DNA of 64,000 nucleotides from Propioniciclava flava. Lineage in GTDB: Bacteria > Actinomycetota > Actinomycetes > Propionibacteriales > Propionibacteriaceae. Shown here one piece after another: positions 52,174-60,836 of the stretch. Position numbers and translations under genes: made by a program. The first letter of the stretch is position 1. Each line of letters begins with the position of its first letter. The stretch is taken from assembly GCF_004126535.1 (NCBI RefSeq), contig NZ_PPCV01000001.1:186001-250000 (forward strand), read 5' to 3'. The notes under the pieces are model-generated. The model worked only from the letters and a program-made list of their open reading frames with translations. It ran no database searches and was not told the origin of the DNA.

Positions 52174-53071
52174 ACGGGGGGACCTCTACACGGTAGATCC
52201 AGCGGTGCGCGAGAGCCTACGGGGAACCAGCCCGGTCCTGGTGCATCTGCTGGAGGGATTCATCGATGCCGGCCAGGTGGGGCGCCAAGTCAAGGAGCAC
52301 CTCCTCGAGGTGGGGCACGTGGAGACGCTGGCGCTGTTTGATCACGATGCGCTGCACGACTATCGCTCCCGCCGCCCGCAGATGGTGTTCGACCAGAACA
52401 CCTGGCTGGAGATGGACGATCCCGACCTTGTGCTGGCCAAGGCCACCGACGCGGAGGGTCGCGTCTACCTCCTCCTGACGGGGCCGGAGCCTGACATGCG
52501 TTGGCGGGGCACCCTGGCCGCGATCCTCGACCTCGCACACGATCTTGATGTGTCGGAGTTGGTGACGGTGCATGGCATCCCCATGGCCGTCCCGCACACG
52601 CGGCCCACGTTGATCACCGCGCACGCCACCGACACCGAGCGGGCCCCGGGCAATCCCGTGTGGATCGACAGGGTGACGGTGCCGGGCAGTTTCTCGGCCG
52701 CCTTGGAGTTTCAGGCCGGGCAGCGTGGCATGTTCGCGCGCGGGTTCGTCGCCCACGTTCCGCACTACTTGGCTGCAGGGACGTACGCGCCCGCCGCGCT
52801 GGTGGCGCTTGAACGCCTCCGGGAGGCGACCGGGCTGGCTTTGCCCCCACGGGAGTTGGCGACGCGTTCCCTGGCGACCCTGGCCCAGTTGGAGGGCGAG
52901 ATGTCCAGCGACAGCGAGTTGGCTCCGCTGGTCGCGACGTTGGAAGAGCAGTACGACGACGTGGTTGCGGGTGGGGGACGCTCCGTCCCGACGGCCGATG
53001 AGATCGGTGCGGCACTCGAGCGGTTCTTGGCTGAACGAGACGACGAAGGGGATGCGGGTGGATCACATTGA
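52166..53071 (+). CDS. PAC2-family protein
   Basis: A 301-residue protein of the PAC2 (proteasome assembly chaperone 2-like) superfamily: PVLVHLLEGFIDAGQVGRQV at the start, DHDALHDYRSRRPQMVFDQ, and VHGIPMAVPHTRP followed by VPGSFSAALEF. Actinobacterial members are common, and some act near proteasome-associated functions, but the biochemical role here is unknown. It overlaps hrpA by 8 bp and the thioesterase gene by 14 bp, forming a tightly coupled operon. Confidence 0.88.
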   Translation: MAERGDLYTVDPAVRESLRGTSPVLVHLLEGFIDAGQVGRQVKEHLLEVGHVETLALFDHDALHDYRSRRPQMVFDQNTWLEMDDPDLVLAKATDAEGRVYLLLTGPEPDMRWRGTLAAILDLAHDLDVSELVTVHGIPMAVPHTRPTLITAHATDTERAPGNPVWIDRVTVPGSFSAALEFQAGQRGMFARGFVAHVPHYLAAGTYAPAALVALERLREATGLALPPRELATRSLATLAQLEGEMSSDSELAPLVATLEEQYDDVVAGGGRSVPTADEIGAALERFLAERDDEGDAGGSH

Positions 53072-53927
53072 CCAGGTGCTCGACCTGCTGAACGTCACAC
53101 GGGTCGGTCCTGATGTCTTCGTGGGCGAGAACCCGGACACGGATCTCCAACGGGTTTTCGGCGGGCAGGTGATGGGGCAGGCGCTCAACGCCATGTATTC
53201 GACGCTGCCGCAGGATCGACTCGCCCACTCGATGAAGAGCTACTTCGTGCGGCCCGGGTCGACAGCGGCACCGATCCACTACGCCGTGTCGCGGACGCGC
53301 GACGGGGGCTCATTCTCCTCGCGTCACGTCGTCGCGTCGCAGGGCGGCCAGGACATCTTTGTCATGACGGCGTCGTTCAAGGTGGCCGAGGACGGCTTTG
53401 AACACTCCACGCCCGCCCCGGCTGACGTTCCCGACCCCGAGACGTGTACCCCGCTGTCGCGTGTCCTGGGGGCCTTGTCCCCGCGTACGGCAGAGGTGTG
53501 GGAGCGGGAGTGGGCCTCCCTCGACACCCGCTACATTCGCGGCGTGGAGGGCACCGACGCGGGCGATCCTCGGCTGCAGATCTGGTTCCGGGCCGTGGGG
53601 CAGATGCCGGACGATCCGCGCCTCCATCAGATGGTGCTGGCCTACGCGTCTGACTTGACCTTGCTGGCCGTGAGCACACTGGCGCACCCGGAAGCGTTCG
53701 GGTCGCCGCGACTACAGATGGCCACCATCGACCATTCGATGTGGTTCCACCGTCCCATCCGCGCTGACCGCTGGGTGCTGTACGACCAAGTGTCACCCGA
53801 CGCGAACAACGCTCTCGGGTTCTCCATGGGCAAGCTGTTCAGTGAGGACGGGACGCTGGGCGCGCACGCCGTCCAAGAGGGGCTGATCCGCATGGCGGAC
53901 GCCCGACCACGCAACGGCCTCGTGTAA
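53058..53927 (+). CDS. tesB: Acyl-CoA thioesterase II (TesB-type)
   Basis: A 289-residue double hot-dog thioesterase. It has VFVGENPDTDLQRVFGGQVMGQAL at the start, SMKSYFVRPGS, and the second hot-dog LQMATIDHSMWFHRPIRADRWVLYDQ, which carries the catalytic Asp region. It hydrolyses medium- to long-chain acyl-CoAs. GTG 53058 has AAGGGG 6 nt upstream; ATG 53052 lies within that spacing and would add two residues. It overlaps the PAC2 gene and is last in the hrpA-PAC2-tesB operon, before the terminator at 53971. Confidence 0.92.
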   Translation: MDHIDQVLDLLNVTRVGPDVFVGENPDTDLQRVFGGQVMGQALNAMYSTLPQDRLAHSMKSYFVRPGSTAAPIHYAVSRTRDGGSFSSRHVVASQGGQDIFVMTASFKVAEDGFEHSTPAPADVPDPETCTPLSRVLGALSPRTAEVWEREWASLDTRYIRGVEGTDAGDPRLQIWFRAVGQMPDDPRLHQMVLAYASDLTLLAVSTLAHPEAFGSPRLQMATIDHSMWFHRPIRADRWVLYDQVSPDANNALGFSMGKLFSEDGTLGAHAVQEGLIRMADARPRNGLV

Positions 53928-53970
53928 ACAAGGCCATGGCCTGGGCTGCACGCTGAGGCCACGGGATGCC

Positions 53971-54004
53971 GAAAGGGGCCGGATCAATCGATCCGGCCCC
54001 TTTC
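53971..54004. terminator. Bidirectional hairpin terminator between tesB and sigB
   Basis: A perfect 15-bp stem (GAAAGGGGCCGGATC with GATCCGGCCCCTTTC) and a 4-nt loop. The A and T runs at the stem ends can give a short U tail in both directions, fitting the convergent genes. Confidence 0.9.
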
Positions 54005-54045
54005 AGCGTGTCCCTGCAGAGGTGAGGAAACTCGTCTACCGCAGC

Positions 54046-54999
54046 TCAGGCGGCGATCTGGGTGGTGCGCAGCTTGGCGATGGCTTGCCGCTCGATCTGG
54101 CGGACGCGCTCGGCCGTGATGCCCCACACGCTGGCGATGTCGGCGAGCTTGGCCTGTCGACCGTCCATCAGCCCATAGCGGCGCCGCACCACGTCGGCCG
54201 AACGCGGGTCGAGGTTGCCCAGCATGTCGTCGAGTCGAGCGCGATCCTCGGCGTCCAAGACGACCTCGTCGGGGCCAGGCGTCGTGTCGCGGGCCAGCAA
54301 GTCACCCAGGGCAGTGTCGCCGTCTTCCTCCACCGGCGCGTCCAGCGAGACGTGGTCACGGGCGAGACGGAGCAGTTCGACGACGCGCTCTTCCTCCAGG
54401 TCGAGTTCGTCGGCAATCTCGATGATCTCGGGTTCGCGCCCCAGCTTGCGCTCGAGGTTGCGGCGGGCGGCGGAGACCTGATTGATCTGCTCGGCAACGT
54501 GCACCGGAAGCCGGACGATCCTGCTCTGCTGGGCAATGCCCCGGCTGATCGACTGGCGGACCCACCAGGTGGCGTAGGTGGAGAACTTGAAGCCCTTGGT
54601 GTAGTCGAACTTCTCCACGGCCCGGATGAGGCCCGTGTTGCCCTCTTGCACCAGATCCAGCAGCGGCATTTGGGAACGCCCGTACTTGCGGGCGACGGAC
54701 ACGACGAGGCGCAGGTTCGCGGAGATGAATTGCTTCATTGCGCGGCGGCCCTCCTCGGCGATCGTCTCGAGTTCCTCCTCGGTGGCCTTGACGGCCTTGC
54801 GCCCGCCTCGCTCCTTGAGCGTCAGTTGCCCGGCGAGGATACCCTCGGCGTACAGACCGGCCTCGATACGGCGGGCGAGCATCACTTCCTCTTCCGCACT
54901 CAACAAGGGCGTCTTGGCGATGCCGTCGAGGTACAGGCCGACGGAGTCTTTACCGTCGATGCCTTCGGAAGAGCGAATGCGGTGTGCGCTGGAGATCAT
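54046..54999 (-). CDS. sigB: Group 2 RNA polymerase sigma factor (SigB-like)
   Basis: A 317-residue primary-like sigma factor with region 1.2 (DSVGLYLDGIAKTPLLSAEEE), region 2 ([57 protein letters not shown]), region 3 and region 4 (DIASVWGITAERVRQIERQA). It lacks the long region 1.1 extension of SigA (57481). In mycobacteria and corynebacteria the non-essential SigB is encoded near sigA, as here. It likely recognises SigA-like promoters in stationary phase or stress. GAAAGGA precedes the ATG. The 191 bp upstream (55000-55190) must hold its promoter; I could not define it. Confidence 0.92.
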   Translation of the reverse strand: MISSAHRIRSSEGIDGKDSVGLYLDGIAKTPLLSAEEEVMLARRIEAGLYAEGILAGQLTLKERGGRKAVKATEEELETIAEEGRRAMKQFISANLRLVVSVARKYGRSQMPLLDLVQEGNTGLIRAVEKFDYTKGFKFSTYATWWVRQSISRGIAQQSRIVRLPVHVAEQINQVSAARRNLERKLGREPEIIEIADELDLEEERVVELLRLARDHVSLDAPVEEDGDTALGDLLARDTTPGPDEVVLDAEDRARLDDMLGNLDPRSADVVRRRYGLMDGRQAKLADIASVWGITAERVRQIERQAIAKLRTTQIAA

Positions 55000-55190
55000 G
55001 CGTCGTCCTTTCGTTCGTCATCCAGTACAACGCGAAAGAACGCGGATTTGTTCGCTCGACCTCCTCAACGGGCCCTCAGCACCCCCCGAGCATGCCGAAT
55101 CGAGACCACGGTCGTACCGCCATATCCGCCTGTGTCGGGATGCCCGCTGGCCTGGTTCGATGCAGACCCGCCCCCGGCAGCGTCCCCGCC

Positions 55191-57320
55191 TCAGGCGGTG
55201 ATGCCGACCTGGTGAAGAAGCCAGGCCAACTGGAAGGCCCGCTCACGCCAGGCCTTGTAGCGCCCTGACACCCCTCCGTGCCCAGCAACCATCTCCGTCT
55301 TGAGCAAGATGGGGTGGTCGTCGGGGTTCGTGGTGAGATCCCGCAACCGAGCGGTCCATTTGGCGGGCTCGGTGACCTCGACCCGTGTGTCGTTCAGGCT
55401 CGTCGTGATCAGGATGGCCGGATACGCGACGGGGCGGACATTCTCATAAGGCGAGTAGGCCTTCATCGTCTCGTACACCGCCTGGTCCGTGATCGGATTA
55501 CCCCATTCCTCCCACTCCATGACGGTCAAGGGCAGGTCGGGATTCAAGATGGTGGTGAGAGGGTCGACGAAGGGGACCGCGGCGTGGACCGCACGGAAAA
55601 GGTCGGGGGCAAGGTTCACCGCCGCACCGATCAACAGCCCGCCCGCAGAGCCCCCTTCGGCCAGGAGTTTGCCGGGGGCCACATGACCGTCCGAGGTCAA
55701 CAGCCTCCCCGCTTGGACGAAATCGCTGAACGTGTTGGGCTTGCTCAGTTCCTTGCCGCCCTCATACCAGGGCCGGCCCAGTTCGCCACCGCCGCGCACA
55801 TGGGCGATGGCAAACACCATGCCTCGATCCAGCAGACTGAGGCGGCTCATTGCGAAGTAGGGCATGGTTGCCGACTCGTAGGCCCCGTAGCCGTACAGCA
55901 GGCCGGGGGCGGTCCCGTCGACAGGTGTGTCGCGTCGACGGACCAAGGAGAGGGGGATGCGCGTCCCGTCCAGCCCGGTGGCCCACAAACGTTCACTCAC
56001 GTAGGCGGCGGGGTCATAGGGGCCGAAATGGGGGTCGTCCAGGACAGGGGTTTGCTTCAACAGCCTGCGCTGCCCAGTGTCGAAGCGGTACTCCCACACT
56101 GACGGCGGGGTGACCAAGGACTCATAGCTGAAGCGGAAGCGATCGGTGTTGAAGTCGGGTGACTCGTCGGCGTTCACGTCGTAGAGCACCTCGTCGAAGG
56201 TGAGTTCCTGAGGCTCGCCGACGTTGCCCTGGCCATCGCGAGGCAGGATCAGCACGCCGGGGAGCCCGTCGGTGCGGTGTTCGACGACGATCGCGCGGTC
56301 ATACACACTGACACCCATGAGGCGTCGCCGCGGATCTTCGGGCAGGACCAGTTCCCATTCCCGGCGCGACGACGAGGACAAAGGGGCACGGCTCAACGCG
56401 AACTGCGGGGCGTCGGCGTTGTGCAGGATCCACAAGCCGTCTCGCGCAACCTCGACGGAGTAGTCGATGCCCTGTTCGCGGGGGGACACGACCCGGGGCG
56501 CGGCCCAGGGTTCGTCCGCGGGCACAAGCGAAACCTCGCTGGTCAGCTTCGAGGAGGACTCGATGAGAACCCACCGGTGGTCTCGGGAGTCGTCGACGCC
56601 AATCCAGAAGCGCTCGTCCGACTCCTGCGCCACAAGGGCGTCCGGCTCGCTGCCACCGATGTGGTGGCGCCACACCTGGAAGGGACGCCACGCCTCGTCC
56701 ACGCGCGTGTAGAAGAACCAGTCCGCACCGGCCCAGGCGCCGCCGCCACCGATGCGGGGGAGCGGACCGTCCACGATCGCCCCGGTGGCAAGGTCGGTGA
56801 TCCACAGGTCGTAGCGTTCATCACCGGTGGTGTCGAGCGAGTAGGCCAACCGTCGGCCATCGGGGGAGACCTGTGCCGCGCCGAGGGAGAAGAAGTCGTG
56901 CCCCTGCGCGAGCGCTTGGGCATCCAGGACCAACTGCTCGCCAGCGGGGGGCACCGTGACGTCGGGGATCTCATCGCGCGAGGTGGCGGGCACCCGGTAG
57001 CTGCTGGGGTAATCCAGGCCTTCGGTCGTCCGGGAGTAATACCAATAGCTGCTGCCGTCGGTGTGCGTGACGTGACTCGGCACCGAGAGGTCCGTCTGTT
57101 GCGTGCGCGCCTTGAGTTCGCCATAGATGGCCTGAGTGAGGCCCCCAAGATCCGCAGTCTCCTGGTCGGTGTAGGCGTTCTCCGCCTCCAGGTAGGCGAT
57201 CAACTCGGGATCGGCCTTGTCGGCCATCCAGTGGTAAGGGTCGGCGACGGCATCGCCGTGGACGGTCCGCGTGAAGGGGCGCTGAGGCGCATCGGGAGCG
57301 GTGAGCGTGGTGTCAGGCAC
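55191..57320 (-). CDS. ptrB: Oligopeptidase B-like S9A peptidase
   Basis: A 709-residue serine peptidase of the S9A family, oligopeptidase B branch, preferring basic residues. Marks are [22 protein letters not shown] at the start, [30 protein letters not shown], the nucleophile in [13 protein letters not shown], and His in [14 protein letters not shown] 57320 is chosen: TACTCT lies 7 nt upstream on the minus strand, fitting a leaderless transcript, and upstream in-frame residues lack family resemblance. It is divergent from sigA. Confidence 0.9.
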   Translation of the reverse strand: MPDTTLTAPDAPQRPFTRTVHGDAVADPYHWMADKADPELIAYLEAENAYTDQETADLGGLTQAIYGELKARTQQTDLSVPSHVTHTDGSSYWYYSRTTEGLDYPSSYRVPATSRDEIPDVTVPPAGEQLVLDAQALAQGHDFFSLGAAQVSPDGRRLAYSLDTTGDERYDLWITDLATGAIVDGPLPRIGGGGAWAGADWFFYTRVDEAWRPFQVWRHHIGGSEPDALVAQESDERFWIGVDDSRDHRWVLIESSSKLTSEVSLVPADEPWAAPRVVSPREQGIDYSVEVARDGLWILHNADAPQFALSRAPLSSSSRREWELVLPEDPRRRLMGVSVYDRAIVVEHRTDGLPGVLILPRDGQGNVGEPQELTFDEVLYDVNADESPDFNTDRFRFSYESLVTPPSVWEYRFDTGQRRLLKQTPVLDDPHFGPYDPAAYVSERLWATGLDGTRIPLSLVRRRDTPVDGTAPGLLYGYGAYESATMPYFAMSRLSLLDRGMVFAIAHVRGGGELGRPWYEGGKELSKPNTFSDFVQAGRLLTSDGHVAPGKLLAEGGSAGGLLIGAAVNLAPDLFRAVHAAVPFVDPLTTILNPDLPLTVMEWEEWGNPITDQAVYETMKAYSPYENVRPVAYPAILITTSLNDTRVEVTEPAKWTARLRDLTTNPDDHPILLKTEMVAGHGGVSGRYKAWRERAFQLAWLLHQVGITA

Positions 57321-57480
57321 GCCTGCCAGAGTAGCCGCGGTCTCATCCCGGGGGCTCGCAGCGGGTGTGACAAAGGTCGTGCGTTGTCGCCATTTGGGTA
57401 CGACCACGGGCCGTGGAACAATGGCTGTGCGCCGACCATTGACAAGTCCCGGGTCGGTCATGCCCAGGAGAGGTCCTCAC

Positions 57481-58782
57481 GTGACTCCACGAAGCAGCGC
57501 CAGTGGCGCGTCCACCACCGCCAAGGCCCCCGCGCGCTCCCGCGCGAAGGCCGCCGAGTCTGAGGCCACCGAGGGAGCACAGCCCCGCACCCGCAAGGCA
57601 GCGGCCCCGCGTGGTCGCGCCAAGGCTAAGACGCCCGAGCCCACGGTGGCCGAGGTTCTGCAGTCGGGTGTGACGGACGTTTCTTTCAAGCGGGAGGGCA
57701 ACGACGTCGTCTTGACCGTGGGGGGCAAGAAGCGGTCCCTCGACGAGGTCGATGAGAACGCGTTCGATCACAAGGAAGCGTCCAAGGACGAGAAGAAGAT
57801 CAACGAGGACGAGGGTTTCTCGCTGTCTGACGCCGACGATGCCGACGAACCCGAACAGCAGGTCATGGCGGCCGGCGCCACGGCCGACCCCGTCAAGGAC
57901 TACCTCAAGCAGATCGGCAAGGTCGCCTTGCTGAACGCCGAGCAGGAGGTCACCCTCGCCAAGCGCATCGAAGCGGGGCTGTTCGCCGACGAATCGCTCA
58001 CCGAAGAGAAGGTCAAGCCTGCGGACCTGGAGGATTTCCAGTGGATCGCCGATGACGGGCGCCAAGCCAAGAACCACCTCCTTGAGGCGAACCTGCGCCT
58101 CGTGGTCAGCCTCGCCAAGCGTTACACGGGTCGCGGCATGCTGTTCTTGGACCTGATCCAGGAGGGCAACCTCGGTCTGATCCGCGCAGTGGAGAAGTTC
58201 GATTACACCAAGGGCTACAAGTTCTCCACCTATGCCACCTGGTGGATCAAGCAGGCCATCACCCGTGCCATGGCCGATCAGGCTCGCACGATCCGCATCC
58301 CGGTGCACATGGTCGAGGTCATCAACAAGCTCGCCCGGGTGCAGCGCCAGATGCTGCAGGATCTGGGCCGCGAACCCACTCCCGAAGAACTCGCCAAGGA
58401 ACTCGACATGACCGCCGAGAAGGTCGTCGAGGTACAGAAGTACGGCCGCGAGCCGATCTCGTTGCACACCCCGCTGGGTGAGGACGGCGACTCCGAGTTC
58501 GGTGACCTGATCGAGGACTCCGAGGCGGTCGTCCCCGCCGAAGCTGTGAACTTCACGTTGTTGCAAGAGCAACTGCACGACGTCTTGGATACGTTGTCCG
58601 AGCGTGAGGCGGGCGTCGTGTCCATGCGATTCGGGCTGACGGACGGTCAGCCCAAGACGCTCGACGAGATCGGCAAGGTCTACGGCGTGACGCGCGAGCG
58701 GATCCGCCAGATCGAGTCGAAGACGATGAGCAAGCTGCGTCACCCGTCACGCTCGCAGGTGTTGCGCGACTACCTCGATTGA
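57481..58782 (+). CDS. sigA: Primary RNA polymerase sigma factor SigA (RpoD/HrdB)
   Basis: A 433-residue housekeeping sigma factor. A Lys/Ala-rich low-complexity N-terminus (1-60) and an acidic region 1.1 precede the conserved part: [21 protein letters not shown] (1.2), [57 protein letters not shown] (2), and [24 protein letters not shown] (4). GTG 57481 is preceded by AGGAGAGG at the right distance; an in-frame ATG at 57460 has no such site. It is divergent from ptrB and ends at a strong bidirectional hairpin. Confidence 0.95.
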   Translation: MTPRSSASGASTTAKAPARSRAKAAESEATEGAQPRTRKAAAPRGRAKAKTPEPTVAEVLQSGVTDVSFKREGNDVVLTVGGKKRSLDEVDENAFDHKEASKDEKKINEDEGFSLSDADDADEPEQQVMAAGATADPVKDYLKQIGKVALLNAEQEVTLAKRIEAGLFADESLTEEKVKPADLEDFQWIADDGRQAKNHLLEANLRLVVSLAKRYTGRGMLFLDLIQEGNLGLIRAVEKFDYTKGYKFSTYATWWIKQAITRAMADQARTIRIPVHMVEVINKLARVQRQMLQDLGREPTPEELAKELDMTAEKVVEVQKYGREPISLHTPLGEDGDSEFGDLIEDSEAVVPAEAVNFTLLQEQLHDVLDTLSEREAGVVSMRFGLTDGQPKTLDEIGKVYGVTRERIRQIESKTMSKLRHPSRSQVLRDYLD

Positions 58783-58790
58783 GAGTCCTG

Positions 58791-58835
58791 CAGGCGTGAG
58801 CCCCCGGAGCCATCGGTTCCGGGGGCTCACGCCTG
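58791..58835. terminator. Long perfect hairpin terminator after sigA
   Basis: An 18-bp perfect stem (58791-58808 with 58818-58835), extendable inward, starts 9 bp after the sigA stop. The stop codon of the convergent macrodomain gene (58827-58829) lies inside the right arm, so the stem serves sigA but overlaps the other gene. Confidence 0.85.
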
Positions 58836-59351
58836 TTCTGGCTGCGCGCCGGCCGCAACGAACGCCTCATACATGCGCGTATGGAACAGCACGAACCTCA
58901 CCGCCTCCACGCCCGGGGTGGGGTGCCCGGCTACGGCCGCGACAGCGATCCTGGCGGCTTCGGACGCCTCCCAGCCATAGACGCCTGCCCCAATCGCCGG
59001 GAAGGCCACCGTGCGGGCGCCAAGGCCTGCCGCGACATCCAAGCTGGCGGTGTAGCAGGAGGCCAACGCCTCGGGGTTGGTCTGGCCCACGTGACGGTTC
59101 GGTCCCACCGTGTGGATCACCCACCGTGCAGGCAGGTCGAACCCGGGGGTCGCGACTGCGGCACCGACCGGGAGCCCGCCGGGCAACTCGCTGCGGCGCA
59201 GTGCCCGGCAGGCTTCCAAGAGCCGCGGGCCCGCCGCGGCATGGATCGCGCCATCGACACCGCCGCCGCCGAGCAGGCTGGAGTTGGCGGCATTCACGAT
59301 GGCATCGACCTTTTGAACGGTGAGGTCTCCTGGGACGCAAGTGAGGCGCAT
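58827..59351 (-). CDS. Macrodomain ADP-ribose-binding protein / O-acetyl-ADP-ribose deacetylase-like
   Basis: A 174-residue single macrodomain of the YmdB/MacroD type. It shows [23 protein letters not shown] with the ADP-ribose-contacting NAAN and [10 protein letters not shown] loop, WVIHTVGPN, and [15 protein letters not shown], the second phosphate-binding loop. Such enzymes hydrolyse O-acetyl-ADP-ribose or ADP-ribosyl groups on proteins or nucleic acids. The ATG at 59351 gives the family-length protein; no ribosome site is visible. It is divergent from the LLM oxidoreductase with 46 bp between starts. No ADP-ribosyltransferase was recognised nearby. Confidence 0.9.
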   Translation of the reverse strand: MRLTCVPGDLTVQKVDAIVNAANSSLLGGGGVDGAIHAAAGPRLLEACRALRRSELPGGLPVGAAVATPGFDLPARWVIHTVGPNRHVGQTNPEALASCYTASLDVAAGLGARTVAFPAIGAGVYGWEASEAARIAVAAVAGHPTPGVEAVRFVLFHTRMYEAFVAAGAQPEQA

Positions 59352-59397
59352 GGGGTCATTGTCTCTCGCCCCTGTGACGGCGCGTAGGGTCGAGTGC

Positions 59398-60381
59398 ATG
59401 AGCAGCGTTCCCGTTTCCGTCCTCGACTTGGCGACCGTTTCCCAAGGGGCCACCACGGCCGATGCGTTGGGCGCCACCATCGATCTGGCACGTGCCGCCG
59501 ACCGTCTCGGCGCGCGTCGGTTCTGGGTGGCCGAGCATCACAACATGGCGTCCGTGGCGGCCACCAATCCGCCGGTGCTGGTAGGCGCCATCGCGGCGCG
59601 CACCGAGCGGATCCGTGTCGGTTCGGGCGGGGTCATGCTCCCGAATCACTCGCCATACGTCATCGCGGAGCAGTTTGCGATGCTGGAGGCGCTGCATCCT
59701 GGGCGGATCGATCTGGGCCTGGGGCGGGCACCCGGCGCGGACCCCATCACCTCCTGGGCCTTGCGCCGCACTCAGGAAGGACTGGGCCACGAGGAGTTCA
59801 CCGAACACGTTCGGCTCCTGGATGCCTGGCTGAGCCCTCACGGAGTGCGTGCCGGGATGGGGCACACCTTGAAGGCCACCCCTGCGGCGACGAGTTTCCC
59901 CGAGATCTGGCTGCTCGGGTCTTCGGACTACTCGGCACGCCTGGCTGCACAACTCGGGTTGAGCTTCGCCTACGCAGGGCACTTCGGTCAGATCGATCCC
60001 ACCGAGGTGATCGCGCTCTACACACAAGGTTTCCGGCCCGGACCGCGTCTAGGAGCCCCGCACAGCATGCTTTGCACCTCGGTCATCGTGGGGGAGACCG
60101 ACGAGGAGGCGCAGCGTTTGGCCGCACCCTCGGCACTCCAATGGCTGAATCTGCGCCGTGACGTGCGCGAGCCCATCCAGACCCCTGACGTGGCCCGGGA
60201 GCGGCTGGAACACCTCGACGGCGGAGCCATCCACGGCACCAAGATCATCGGCACTCCGGACGCGGTGCGCGCGGAGTTGGACGGCCTGGCGCGACGGACC
60301 GGGGTGGACGAGTTGATGATCGTGACGACGGCACACGACGTCTCGACCAAGATCGCGACGTTGGAAGCCGTGCTGAACTAG
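59398..60381 (+). CDS. LLM-class flavin-dependent oxidoreductase
   Basis: A 327-residue luciferase-like monooxygenase-fold protein. It has [38 protein letters not shown] (the common bacterial LLM motif), [22 protein letters not shown] and [11 protein letters not shown]. It uses FMN or F420; the substrate is unknown, and related proteins are often annotated alkanal monooxygenase-like. TAGGGT (59385-59390) lies 7 nt before the ATG with no ribosome site, suggesting a leaderless transcript. The gene ends at the terminator at 60400. Confidence 0.92.
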   Translation: MSSVPVSVLDLATVSQGATTADALGATIDLARAADRLGARRFWVAEHHNMASVAATNPPVLVGAIAARTERIRVGSGGVMLPNHSPYVIAEQFAMLEALHPGRIDLGLGRAPGADPITSWALRRTQEGLGHEEFTEHVRLLDAWLSPHGVRAGMGHTLKATPAATSFPEIWLLGSSDYSARLAAQLGLSFAYAGHFGQIDPTEVIALYTQGFRPGPRLGAPHSMLCTSVIVGETDEEAQRLAAPSALQWLNLRRDVREPIQTPDVARERLEHLDGGAIHGTKIIGTPDAVRAELDGLARRTGVDELMIVTTAHDVSTKIATLEAVLN

Positions 60382-60399
60382 ATACCACCCGATACACGC

Positions 60400-60431
60400 A
60401 CGAGGGCCCCGGCAGATGCCGGGGCCCTCGT
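60400..60431. terminator. Bidirectional hairpin between LLM gene and zinc-ribbon gene
   Basis: ACGAGGGCCCCGGCA pairs with TGCCGGGGCCCTCGT (15 bp) around a very tight loop, 18 bp after the LLM stop and 24 bp before the convergent stop at 60456. Confidence 0.85.
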
Positions 60432-60455
60432 CGCGGTGGAAAGAGGTGTCGGGAT

Positions 60456-60647
60456 TCAGCTCACGCGATTGGTTTCGTCCTGAATCTTCAAAGCCACCTG
60501 CTGAAGCTTGTCTTGGTGGGCGCGGGCATGGTGAGCGCAGAACAGAAGCTCGCCGCCCGAGGGCATCGTGACCCGCAGGTACGCCTGCGCGCCGCAGCGG
60601 TCACAACGATCCGCGGCGGTCAGTGCGTCCATCACCGAAGTGCTCAT
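60456..60647 (-). CDS. DUF7455 small zinc-ribbon protein
   Basis: A 63-residue protein with CDRC and, 18 residues later, CAHH (RCDRCGAQAYLRVTM, LLFCAHHARAH), forming a plausible zinc site of two Cys plus Cys/His. This pattern and the sigA/parE neighbourhood match the actinobacterial DUF7455 family, of unknown function. The ATG at 60647 has AAAGGAA upstream. It is divergent from parE with 189 bp between starts, within which I see the parE -10 but no other element. Confidence 0.85.
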   Translation of the reverse strand: MSTSVMDALTAADRCDRCGAQAYLRVTMPSGGELLFCAHHARAHQDKLQQVALKIQDETNRVS

Positions 60648-60836
60648 GGGCCGTTCCTTTCTCGGTTGGGGCCAGGTCACCCACTACAACAGGGATGCCC
60701 CCGCCTTTGTTCCCTTGCAGGCAAGGTACCTCAGCCGATCAAGCGATGGGGCCAGTGGCGGTCGGTGTCATCGGATCGTCACCTGGGCGCGGAGCGGTGC
60801 CACCGCCTTGTCGGCGCGGGACAGTAGGGTGCTGGA

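Noticed and set aside
57439-57467. TTGACA before sigA as a -35 box
   Set aside because: No acceptable -10 hexamer at 16-18 bp downstream and it lies too close to the start codon.
57343-58743. 466-codon open frame antisense to sigA
   Set aside because: Shadow of the strongly conserved sigA frame; no start signal.
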